NCBI GenBank assembly: GCA_900315925.1
Contig: ONAV01000022.1
Location: 1 to 52,348 of the forward strand
Source: an uncultured Selenomonadales bacterium
GTDB lineage: Bacteria; Bacillota; Negativicutes; Acidaminococcales; Acidaminococcaceae
Direction: 5' to 3'
DNA length: 52,348 bases
Shown here: positions 40,336-48,155 of the stretch, one piece after another
Position numbering within the stretch: the first letter of the stretch is position 1
How the letters are laid out: each line of letters begins with the position of its first letter
The notes under the pieces: generated by a model
Databases searched by the model: none
Seen by the model: only the letters and a program-made list of their open reading frames with translations
Told to the model about the DNA's origin: nothing
Program-made: the position numbers and the translations under genes

Positions 40336-41709
40336 TTACATTTTGCTTTTTAACTTAGCCCGTTCCACAGGAAGCCACTGAATATTTTTGAACCATGCAT
40401 CCTCTTCTTTGTACACATGCATAAAATCAAGAATGCAACCATACTCCTCCGGGAACATGGACTCACAATAATTAGGAATTACATCATGCGGGACAATACC
40501 GATCCAGTCTTCGCCACGGAACCGAGCCAAAATTTCATCCGCGTCCTCCAAAACAACCGGGAAGCCGACATCATGGATAGCGACATAAAAATTAACAGCT
40601 TCAGCAGCACGACTCCAGGCTTTGCCGGCGACCGAAAAGTAATAACCACCTGTCTCGCGCGCCTTTTTCGCTTTTTCTTCCGTCATGCGTCCCATAGCCA
40701 GCGCGAAAGATATGTCCCTGCTGTCATGTACGAACAGGTCCACATGAGTACTGTTTCCACCGCGGCAAACTTCCCACGGATGCCCGCCCCAATGTTCCCG
40801 TTTGTGATACCATTTGTCCCACTCTTCAGGCGAGTCAAAATCAATGGAACCATATTCCCTATGCAACCCGGAACCACGTCCGGTCAGGCCTTCGTCGCGC
40901 CCGTCTGCGTGCATAAGATATTGATCTGCCAGCGGCTTATCTGTACCTTTATAATTGCAAGCCTTGTATCCCAGGGAACAGGCACAGAAAAAAACATTGG
41001 CCGTCATGGTCTTCATTGGCCGCAACAACGATACATCATTTTGTCCTGTTGTAACCAGTTCGCAGAAACGTTCATACACGCTCTGGGAAAGTCCTTCGAA
41101 CAGGCTGTCTTTCATTTCCGGTTCAACCGCCATCACATCAGTACGTTTAACAACACCCTTCCGAAACCAATACGGCAGCCCTTCATCAATAACACGGCCA
41201 TATGTACCATTTCGCAGCAAATCCATGGAAACCGCTGCCGCTTCAGCCAGCAAACTGCACAAACAGATAATGGATTCATCTTCCCACCGTGCACTACAGG
41301 TGTCTCCCTCAAAAGAAGCGCTCACAATGGTATTACGTCCAACGCTGACACCCCTGTATCGCAAGGAGCCGTCTTTATTAAAGGACTCCACAAGAAACAG
41401 CTGGTACCACTTGTACTCATCCGGATACTCCTCATGCCAGAGTTCCTCAAACTCTTCCCTGGATTTGACTTCGCCATCATCCAGTATCTGCTGAAAATCG
41501 CCAAAATCTTCTAACGTGCCGCGAGGGATTTTCAGCCATATCATTTTCACCTCATCGTTTTTAGGCAACGGAGCAAGATCGGCCATTATGGAAAACAACG
41601 GTTCCATAGCGTCCATCACATCCTTGCTGTACGGCCGGGCGTTAACAAATCCAGTATCAAATTGAAACAAAAGCCTGTCTATAACAGGTGCAGTCATTGT
41701 ATTACGCAT
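40336..41709 (-). CDS. unrecognised 457-residue protein
   Basis: Not recognised. Soluble, no signal peptide, no obvious nucleotide or metal motif. Notable features: aromatic-rich WDKWYHKREHWGGHPWEVCR and a segment FALAMGRMTEEKAKKARETG typical of a compact globular protein. ATG 41709 is chosen because GGGAG lies 9 nt upstream; it starts 1 nt after the stop of the 124-residue gene, so the two are co-translated. It lies in an accessory block behind a broken rhuM and beside a toxin-antitoxin pair, so an effector or defence role is possible but unproven. Confidence 0.65.
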   Translation of the reverse strand: MRNTMTAPVIDRLLFQFDTGFVNARPYSKDVMDAMEPLFSIMADLAPLPKNDEVKMIWLKIPRGTLEDFGDFQQILDDGEVKSREEFEELWHEEYPDEYKWYQLFLVESFNKDGSLRYRGVSVGRNTIVSASFEGDTCSARWEDESIICLCSLLAEAAAVSMDLLRNGTYGRVIDEGLPYWFRKGVVKRTDVMAVEPEMKDSLFEGLSQSVYERFCELVTTGQNDVSLLRPMKTMTANVFFCACSLGYKACNYKGTDKPLADQYLMHADGRDEGLTGRGSGLHREYGSIDFDSPEEWDKWYHKREHWGGHPWEVCRGGNSTHVDLFVHDSRDISFALAMGRMTEEKAKKARETGGYYFSVAGKAWSRAAEAVNFYVAIHDVGFPVVLEDADEILARFRGEDWIGIVPHDVIPNYCESMFPEEYGCILDFMHVYKEEDAWFKNIQWLPVERAKLKSKM

Positions 41710-41710
41710 T

Positions 41711-42085
41711 TTAAAACAACTCCCACCAGTAATCAACATACCTGCGATATGCAGCACCATTCGATACTGCATCCAAGGAGCGGTTCATCCGCCGGCGGAA
41801 ACGCCGGTTACAAGACTGACGCAGAGATTTCGAATTACCGTAATATCTACGGATCCGGTTATTTCTATCGTCATACCAGGCGCCCGTACCAAACCAATTT
41901 TTCGTAGCGTTATACAATTTTAGAAGTCTTCGCCGACCTATAATCCTGCGAGTACGTTTATTTCGCCAATTTATAAAGCTTACATCGCGCTCTGAATCAT
42001 CAAATGATTCTATTTCCGAAGCTTCTTCAAGAATTTCAGGCTCGTCGAATACTGCACCCTTAATCTCGTTAATCTTTAAATTCAT
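41711..42085 (-). CDS. unrecognised small arginine-rich protein
   Basis: 124 residues. An acidic N-terminal third (EPEILEEASEIESFDDSERD) is followed by a very basic arginine-rich region (NKRTRRIIGRRRLLK, later NRRFRRRMNRSLD) with several Trp/Tyr at the end. Might bind nucleic acid or the acidic partner encoded next. Its ATG overlaps the stop of the rhuM remnant (ATGA), an unusual junction that suggests the operon was fused to the rhuM promoter. No family recognised. Confidence 0.55.
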   Translation of the reverse strand: MNLKINEIKGAVFDEPEILEEASEIESFDDSERDVSFINWRNKRTRRIIGRRRLLKLYNATKNWFGTGAWYDDRNNRIRRYYGNSKSLRQSCNRRFRRRMNRSLDAVSNGAAYRRYVDYWWELF

Positions 42086-42341
42086 TTTAAACTATTCCCT
42101 TCAATTTGAACTGTTCGGAAATTCCGAACAGTTGCCATTTCTTCCAATTCCCCTTCAGCATAAATAATTTTAATATGCTCACTTACATTAGCTTTACTAC
42201 TTTGAAATAACTCTACCAGTTGTTGTTGAGTCAGCCAAACCGTTTCATCAATAAACCGAACGTCAATTTTGTTTTTCCATCTTCAGTCTGATAGATAACG
42301 ATTTCTCCCTGATCCGTTTATAAAGAATTATCTTGAGGCAT
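42082..42341 (-). pseudogene. rhuM: virulence RhuM family protein, truncated and frameshifted
   Basis: The N-terminal part of a RhuM-type DNA-binding protein. After ATG 42341 (GGAGG upstream) the frame reads MPQDNSL, then a stop in place of a Tyr codon, TDQGEIVIYQTEDGKTK, a one-base deletion, and DVRFIDETVWLTQQQLVELF with ELEEMATVRNFRTVQIEG. RhuM proteins are usually over 300 residues; this one ends after about 85. Two inactivating lesions plus truncation make it a relic, yet its promoter region with a 10-bp dyad is intact. Confidence 0.8.
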
Positions 42342-42358
42342 ACGTATTCCTCCGAATT

Positions 42359-42399
42359 ATATATACAACCATAATGCGAGAACTTATGTTTGTATATAT
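42359..42399. promoter_or_regulatory. inverted repeat upstream of rhuM relic
   Basis: ATATATACAA (42359-42368) and TTGTATATAT (42390-42399), perfect arms. On the minus strand they overlap -10-like TATAAT sequences. Confidence 0.4.
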
Positions 42400-42424
42400 T
42401 ATAACACATGCATTAGAAAAATTG

Positions 42425-42460
42425 AAGTAAAAATAATCCCAAAGACACGTTCTCTGGGAT
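42425..42460 (-). terminator. terminator after the toxin gene
   Basis: Minus strand ATCCCA-AGA and TCT-TGGGAT arms followed by TATTTTTAC. Confidence 0.7.
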
Positions 42461-42504
42461 CGAAAAGGTTTTCTTTAAATTTTAGTCAATCATACATGAC
42501 CAAA

Positions 42505-42837
42505 CTATTTTGAATCCATCTGTGCCAAAACCTTAAGTTGGTCTCGTTTACTGTAAACAACGTTAAGAATAAAAACCGTTTTCGCGTTTTCATCAATGCG
42601 GTAGTACACATAAAAGTTCTTTACGATTAAAAACCGAATCCCACGGGAATGCCATGGTTCTTCATGAACGGGAGCTATCCTCGCCGGAAACTGTTTTAAC
42701 TTCGCGATTTCCGTACGGATCAGGCGAATATGTCTGAGCGCAGCATCCGGCGCCATCAGAATGTTTGCAATGTAATAACGCAGTTCGGTCAAATTTGCAG
42801 CAGCATCCGGTGTTACGATAATTTTGTATAACTCCAT
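42505..42837 (-). CDS. RelE/ParE-type toxin
   Basis: 110 residues. The family pattern is clear: YKIIVTPDAAANLTELRYYI at the N-terminus, AKLKQFPARIAPV in the middle, and GIRFLIVKNFYVYYRIDENA followed by VFILNVVYSKRDQ at the end. ParE members poison gyrase; RelE members cut ribosome-bound mRNA; this one is nearer the ParE/YoeB-like plain beta-core, so the target is open. TGATG overlap with the antitoxin. Confidence 0.88.
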   Translation of the reverse strand: MELYKIIVTPDAAANLTELRYYIANILMAPDAALRHIRLIRTEIAKLKQFPARIAPVHEEPWHSRGIRFLIVKNFYVYYRIDENAKTVFILNVVYSKRDQLKVLAQMDSK

Positions 42838-43136
42838 CAGGCCAGCCCTCTTTCCAACTCATCAAAGACTTCTTCGAAAGGGCGGCCTTTTCCGGCAAGT
42901 GATTGCTCGTAACTGTGTTGCAACATCGAGTCCAGTTCACCGCGTGACATAGAATCGAGAGTTCTTGGTTCTGTTGGAATGGTTAAGGAAAAAGGGATTC
43001 CTTTTGTAAATATAATCTGACGGTAAAGGGAATTAATAACCACAGAAACCGGAATACCGAGTTTCTGTAAAATATCTTCTGCTTCCTGTTTAATATCGGT
43101 TTCAACGCGTGCGCTGACCGTAGAATCTTTTAACAT
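42837..43136 (-). CDS. RelB/DinJ-type antitoxin
   Basis: 99 residues. An N-terminal ribbon-helix-helix (STVSARVETDIKQEAEDILQ, then LGIPVSVVINSLYRQI) binds the operator, and the flexible C-terminus neutralises the toxin. ATG 43136 is taken because GGAGG lies 10 nt upstream; the GTG at 43148 overlaps that site. Promoter at 43160-43188. Confidence 0.88.
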   Translation of the reverse strand: MLKDSTVSARVETDIKQEAEDILQKLGIPVSVVINSLYRQIIFTKGIPFSLTIPTEPRTLDSMSRGELDSMLQHSYEQSLAGKGRPFEEVFDELERGLA

Positions 43137-43159
43137 GGCAAACGTCACCTCCTAAATTT

Positions 43160-43188
43160 ATTGTACTTCATTGTCTTGCAATTTGCAA
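43160..43188 (-). promoter_or_regulatory. promoter of the toxin-antitoxin operon
   Basis: Minus strand TTGCAA (43183-43188), 17-nt spacer, TACAAT (43160-43165). Confidence 0.6.
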
Positions 43189-43273
43189 TACACCTGCACT
43201 AAAAATATCCGTATGCCGAAATTACCTTTTATAAGGGGTTACGTCTCGTTTTACAAGCGATGTTGCAGATTAG

Positions 43274-44620
43274 TTATCCAGTCCTCAGCCTGTCTGCCAG
43301 TCTGGAATACTTATCCGGAATCGGGATATGCATCTCCAGGGCCCGGTGGATCGTCCAGCAGAACTTATATTTTTTAGCCTTGCGGAACCGGTCCAACTCT
43401 TCAAAGGTCCTGCATTTTTTGTAATCGTAATAAGGCAGAGAGGATATTTCCTGCAGCATCACTCCTTCAATTACCTCCGGGGTTTTTCGTTCTTCCTTAA
43501 ACCTGTATCCGCAATTCGGGCAGACCGGCTCTCCGGCAGGCACTACAGCGAAACAGTTCGGACAGGTCTTTACTTTAGATTTGCATCTCATTTTCTGTTT
43601 TTTCGGCTCTAACGTCCATTCCCGCTCATCATCCGGCAGGCCGTGCCGGGTATAATTTCCCACATGGTCCAGGATGATCGCCGTTTTCCCCTCTTTGTAC
43701 CGCATGCTGCGCATAGACTGCTGAATGTGTAATGCCAGAGACCGGGTCGGCCTCAATAACACCACCGCCTCACAGTCCGGCACGTCAAATCCTTCCCCGA
43801 ACAGATCCACGTTGCACAGTACTTTGATTTTTCCGCTGCGAAAATCCGCCACGGTCCGGTCCCTTTCTGCTTTACCGGTTGTGCCGTCCAGATGCGCTGC
43901 TGTTATTCCGGCTTCCTGAAAAGCCTGGGCCGTCTCCTTGCTGGTATTGATACTGCTGCAATACACAATGGTCTGCCTGCCGTCTGCAAACTTCCTCCAA
44001 TTCTCCACGGTACTTCCGTATATCACGCTCCGGGCCATCAGATGTTCAACTTCGTCCGGAATGAACTCACCGTTCTTTGTATGCAGGTTTCGGGTGTCCG
44101 CCAGGTCCACGCCGTAATATTTATACGGGGCCAGATAGTGGTTTTCTATCAGCCATTTCGTGCTGACAGATTCTATGAGGCTTTCGAACACATCCCCCAG
44201 CCCGCCTTCATTCATACGCACCGGCGTGGCAGTGAAGCCTACCACAACGGCATTGGGAAAACTGTCTATAATCTTCCGGTAACTGTTGCTTAAAATGTGG
44301 TGGCACTCGTCCACCAGGATCAGTTTCGGTTCCTTTAACTTAGTAACCCGTCTGCACAGTGTCTGAACCATGCCTACCGTGCAGTAATCGAAATCCACGC
44401 CGCACTTGCGGAAGGTGTTTTCAATCTGCCGACACAGTTCCTTCCGGTGCACGATAAACAACACTTCGTTCTTTTTTTGTGTGGCAGACTGGGCGATCTT
44501 CCCCTGGATGACAGACTTGCCTCCGCCGCAGCCCAGCACGGCGCATATGGTTCTCTTTTCTTTTATGATTTCGTTGCGGATATTATTGATCAAATCATTC
44601 TGATACTCACGTAATTCCAT
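43274..44620 (-). CDS. phage-type DEAD/DEAH-box helicase with zinc ribbon
   Basis: 448 residues of superfamily 2. RecA-like domain 1 has the Q-like start LREYQNDLINNI, Walker A GCGGGKS, DECHH and GFTATPVR. Domain 2 has IVYCSSINTS, VLCNVDLFGEGFDVP and Q-SMRSMRYKEGK. A CxxC...CxxC zinc ribbon (CPNCFAVVPAGEPVCPNCG) follows. Helicases of this shape are found in phage replication modules. ATG 44620 with GGGAGG 5 nt upstream. The 262-bp gap before it, full of GTCTTACA-type repeats, may be the origin. Confidence 0.85.
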   Translation of the reverse strand: MELREYQNDLINNIRNEIIKEKRTICAVLGCGGGKSVIQGKIAQSATQKKNEVLFIVHRKELCRQIENTFRKCGVDFDYCTVGMVQTLCRRVTKLKEPKLILVDECHHILSNSYRKIIDSFPNAVVVGFTATPVRMNEGGLGDVFESLIESVSTKWLIENHYLAPYKYYGVDLADTRNLHTKNGEFIPDEVEHLMARSVIYGSTVENWRKFADGRQTIVYCSSINTSKETAQAFQEAGITAAHLDGTTGKAERDRTVADFRSGKIKVLCNVDLFGEGFDVPDCEAVVLLRPTRSLALHIQQSMRSMRYKEGKTAIILDHVGNYTRHGLPDDEREWTLEPKKQKMRCKSKVKTCPNCFAVVPAGEPVCPNCGYRFKEERKTPEVIEGVMLQEISSLPYYDYKKCRTFEELDRFRKAKKYKFCWTIHRALEMHIPIPDKYSRLADRLRTG

Positions 44621-44643
44621 TCTTCCTCCCCTATTTCCGTTTA

Positions 44644-44870
44644 TGTAAGACGCTTGAATCCCAGGACTAACGTTGATTCTACAAAAGAGTCTCACAGTCT
44701 TACATTTTTCTGACAGACATAGATAGTTAAATTTATTTCATATAACAGATACGCACTGGGTGCATGCTTATTTATCTTCTTTCTGTAAAAATGTAAGACT
44801 GTAAGACTTTGGGAATAAAACCGCACGGTTGTCAATTTTTTAAGTCTTACATTGCTCTTACAATCTTACA
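44644..44870. repeat. iteron-like octamer cluster, candidate replication origin
   Basis: Five perfect TGTAAGAC/GTCTTACA octamers (44644-44651, 44697-44704, 44792-44799, 44800-44807, 44844-44851) and three single-mismatch copies (44689-44696, 44855-44862, 44863-44870). Two groups form a 21-bp inverted repeat with one mismatch (44689-44709/44787-44807) around an AT-rich centre. Confidence 0.6.
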
Positions 44871-44882
44871 AACTGTCATTTT

Positions 44883-47423
44883 TCAGGCAGCAGGGTCGTA
44901 CTTCAGGCAGACATAATAGCCTTTTTCGCCATCAACCTTTGTACAATTTGCATATCTGCCGCAAGCATTTTTCAGCAGATACCCCTGCTTCGCCCACTGC
45001 TTTTTCACAGCGTCAAAGTTGAAGCCGATGTTCTGCAGCTCGCGCACCAGCACCGTCTTGTTAATCTCCACACACGAGGATCCCATCCGGCCCCACCGTG
45101 CTGTGTTCACATCCGGCTTAAAGTTCACTTCGTGTTCCAGGATGACACCCATGATCTCCCGGTAAGCCCGTTCCGCCGCATCGATATCGGTCCGCACCTT
45201 CAGGAACGGTTTGATGTCTTCCACCGTAAGCGCCGCTTCGCTGGGATAGAACGTCAGCCCGGCAAGCGTATCCGCTGTCATGATCAGTGCCATGGCCATC
45301 GCCTGCTTTTCGGAGGTCCCGGTTGCGTCCAGGATGTTTTTCATCTTCCTCTCAAACAGTTCCTGAACCGGGTACCCCAGCAGCAGCCGGATGTATTCCG
45401 GCCCGGCCAGCCCATAATTATGATTGATGAAATTCACCACGCCGTTGCCGTTCTCCACCACGTTATCCGTGCATTCAATCTCAATGACACGGTTCTTTAC
45501 GCCGCCACCGGACATGTTCTGTGTACAGGGTTCCTCTCCGGTAAACACGAAGGCGTTCTCCCAGGTCATCTGCTGCTGCAATGCCGTATCGGTCATGCGG
45601 CCCCGGTTGATGCCTTCCGTTACCTGCATAATCAGTTTGTCATAGTTTTCAAACCGGCTTTTGATGGTCTGCAGCTCATCGCCGAAAAACGGCAGGTTCC
45701 GCAACACGGAAGCCATCTGCATCATGCTGTTGGCGGTCATGTTCATGGTCCGCATCAGCCTGCCGGGGCGCGGATCTCCCCAGATACTGGCCGCCGCCAT
45801 GACCCCCGCCGTCTTGCCGGTACCGGTGCCGCCCCACAGGTGGAACACAAAAGGCAGCGCGTTCACTTTGGCTATCAGCGGACTAGCAAAGGATGCACCC
45901 ATGAGAAGCCGCAGCACTTTGTTCTTACGCAGTTCCCTGGTGTACTTTATCCAGGCTTGCAGGTCACCCCTGTTGCTGATGGAAGCGATCAGGTCTTTGT
46001 ACTGGCTCTCACTGTCCAGCTTAATCGCATCCGTATAAGGAAGGAACGCTTCCCCTGCCCAACCCATATGACGGCAGGACTTTACCACCGGTATCGCGTC
46101 CATGTTCAAGGCGGTTACGTCTGCCAGATATTTCACAAGCAGTTTGGCGTTTTCGCTGGTCACGTCCAGCCCCATATCCGCCAGTTCCACGATCTTCACG
46201 TTGCTGGCAACGGCGGAACGGGGAACCAGAATGTTGTTCCACTTACCGTATTTATAAAAGCCGATCCGGATCTTTTCCGTACCCTCGTCGGTATTCTGTA
46301 AAATCTCCAACGGCAGCATCGGCAGGTGGGAGGCGTACTCCGCTTTCATATTTCCGTTTCGGTCCTGTACCATCCGTTTCACGCCGTCTTCATTTGCAAT
46401 CCAGTCCCCGGCGTTTAACGTAAGGGGCTGTTCCGGGAAGTTCGTCCGGTTCACAACCACAGCTCCCGCTTTTGCCTTGCTGCGCAGAAAGGTCTGCCAG
46501 CCTTTGCTGAACTGCCGGGAAATATTCAGTTCCTGTGCCCGTTGCTCTGCCATGGATACGGCGTACTGCCTGCGGTTTTCGTTCTTTATGGCATAGAGGG
46601 ATTCAAAGAATCGCATGCCGATGAGCTCTTTCCTTGTTACATTGCTGTAGTCAACAAATACGGACAGTTTCTCCGGGTCTCCGCCCCGGGCAAAATAATC
46701 CGCCACATCTCCTTTTTCGGGACACTCGGGCCAGATTTCCGCCAGCTGCAGCACCTCCACCGGTACCGGCCAGGCCTTTGCATAGTCCGCGCCGCTGCCA
46801 TCGTGATCCGGAATTAGCACGATGTCGCTGAACTTTTCCAGGTAGCGCAGGTCGGTTTTGGAAAGCTTTACTTTCTTTTGTGCCCCGGTGTTGCTGGTGG
46901 TAGCCAACAGTCCGTGACGTACCATGGCGTCGGCGCACTTTTCGCCTTCCACAATATAAAGGCAGTCGTCCGCGTCGGCCCGCTCCAGCAGGTCCAGGTT
47001 GTACAGGTTGTTGCAGTTGGCCGGTTTTTTAAAAATGGTTTTGCCTCTTTCGTCTACATAACGGAACCGGAAGTCCTTACTGCCGTCTGCATACTTAACA
47101 CGGTGTTTCCAGTAAGCTACCGTGCCGTCCGGGTTTTTGTACACATGGTCGTATTCTTCCGCTACTTCCGGCATTTCTTCTTTGATAATTTCCGGTTTGA
47201 TGCCTAACGCTTTGATAATCTCCGGAAGCTTTGCGTTGCACTTCTGACAGTACGCCAGAAGCTTCCCGCCAGACTCCCTTATATACAGATGGTGCCCGTT
47301 ACTGTCCCCCGCCTCGCAGACCGGGCAGGCGGCCACCGTTTCCTCCCCGCGCTGTTTTATATTTTGCAAGTACGGGATCATATCACGCAATGTTGTCGGT
47401 TTATAACTCGTCTTGAATCCCAT
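44883..47423 (-). CDS. phage/plasmid primase-helicase (TOPRIM plus DUF927)
   Basis: 846 residues. A CHC2-like zinc finger (C33, C36, C59, C62) is followed by a TOPRIM domain (VEGEK at about 158-162, D-H-D at 206-208 in VLIPDHDGSG) and a DUF927 ATPase domain with HLWGGTGTGKTAGVMAAASI (Walker A near 531-538), then FFGDELQ and AFVFTGEEP. This is the primase-helicase of many siphophages. The TOPRIM catalytic residues are intact. AAGAGGGGGAAACG before ATG 47423. Operon with the helicase downstream. Confidence 0.9.
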   Translation of the reverse strand: MGFKTSYKPTTLRDMIPYLQNIKQRGEETVAACPVCEAGDSNGHHLYIRESGGKLLAYCQKCNAKLPEIIKALGIKPEIIKEEMPEVAEEYDHVYKNPDGTVAYWKHRVKYADGSKDFRFRYVDERGKTIFKKPANCNNLYNLDLLERADADDCLYIVEGEKCADAMVRHGLLATTSNTGAQKKVKLSKTDLRYLEKFSDIVLIPDHDGSGADYAKAWPVPVEVLQLAEIWPECPEKGDVADYFARGGDPEKLSVFVDYSNVTRKELIGMRFFESLYAIKNENRRQYAVSMAEQRAQELNISRQFSKGWQTFLRSKAKAGAVVVNRTNFPEQPLTLNAGDWIANEDGVKRMVQDRNGNMKAEYASHLPMLPLEILQNTDEGTEKIRIGFYKYGKWNNILVPRSAVASNVKIVELADMGLDVTSENAKLLVKYLADVTALNMDAIPVVKSCRHMGWAGEAFLPYTDAIKLDSESQYKDLIASISNRGDLQAWIKYTRELRKNKVLRLLMGASFASPLIAKVNALPFVFHLWGGTGTGKTAGVMAAASIWGDPRPGRLMRTMNMTANSMMQMASVLRNLPFFGDELQTIKSRFENYDKLIMQVTEGINRGRMTDTALQQQMTWENAFVFTGEEPCTQNMSGGGVKNRVIEIECTDNVVENGNGVVNFINHNYGLAGPEYIRLLLGYPVQELFERKMKNILDATGTSEKQAMAMALIMTADTLAGLTFYPSEAALTVEDIKPFLKVRTDIDAAERAYREIMGVILEHEVNFKPDVNTARWGRMGSSCVEINKTVLVRELQNIGFNFDAVKKQWAKQGYLLKNACGRYANCTKVDGEKGYYVCLKYDPAA

Positions 47424-47667
47424 CGTTTCCCCCTCTTCTTGTTATAGGCAATTTTATGATTATTAATCATTCTAAAGCGCAAAAAAATAGCACCAGCCTG
47501 CTTTCTGGCATTTATGATGTCTTACTCCATCGCTTATATGATTTTAAGTCACTTTGCGAGTGTATCATAAAATTGATTTAAAGTCAAGTATTTTTTCAAA
47601 AAATATTTTTATTGATTTTAAATAACAAACGTGATATGATAACCTTACAGGAAGGGAGGCTTTCACA
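47424..47667. promoter_or_regulatory. divergent control region of the relic replication module
   Basis: 244 bp. Three direct repeats of TGATTTTAAGTCA type lie at 47539-47551, 47574-47586 and 47613-47625 (12/13 between the first two; the third is weaker). The rightward repressor promoter TTGATT (47612-47617), 17 nt, TATGAT (47635-47640) overlaps the third repeat. Candidate operators of the XRE protein. Confidence 0.55.
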
Positions 47668-48084
47668 TTGTTGGAGTTATATGAGAATATCAGGGCAAGA
47701 CGTATCGCGTTACACATGACGCAGCAGGAACTGGCGAAAAAACTTGGCTACAAATCCACCTCTACCATTGCCAAAATAGAATCCGGCGAAAACGATATCC
47801 CCCAGGCAAAGATTGCCGCTTTTGCCGCTGCATTAGATACCACGCCGGCTGAACTGATGGGATTAAAGGTCATCAGCATAGGTCCTGACGAGCCGGATGA
47901 TACGATAACCGTCACCATCGGCAAAGACAAACCGCAGCTGGAAGAACTTATCAAACGGCTGGACGGCCTTAGTGAAAAGAGACTGAAGAACATCCTTGGT
48001 ATCGTCAATTCAGTGATTGACAGTTACGAATCCGGCAAGGACTTACATTTGATGATTAATATCGAGTCGCATCCAGTGGAGTAA
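47668..48084 (+). CDS. XRE-family phage repressor
   Basis: 138 residues. An N-terminal helix-turn-helix (IRARRIALHMTQQELAKKLG, then TIAKIESGENDIPQAKIAAF) and a C-terminal region with LEELIKRLDGLSEKRLKNIL that may dimerise. No S24 peptidase. TTG 47668 is the start, 9 nt after GGGAGG. It is divergent from the primase-helicase operon and probably controls it through the repeats at 47539-47625. Confidence 0.82.
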   Translation: MLELYENIRARRIALHMTQQELAKKLGYKSTSTIAKIESGENDIPQAKIAAFAAALDTTPAELMGLKVISIGPDEPDDTITVTIGKDKPQLEELIKRLDGLSEKRLKNILGIVNSVIDSYESGKDLHLMINIESHPVE

Positions 48085-48106
48085 AAACTACTGATTGAGA
48101 CAGGAA

Positions 48107-48146
48107 TTAAAAAAACGGCCTGCAGTTCATCTGCAAGCCGTTCTTT
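48107..48146 (-). terminator. terminator of the arg operon
   Basis: Minus strand AACGGC-TGCAG and CTGCA-GCCGTT arms followed by seven T. Confidence 0.9.
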
Positions 48147-48155
48147 ATTTTCACC

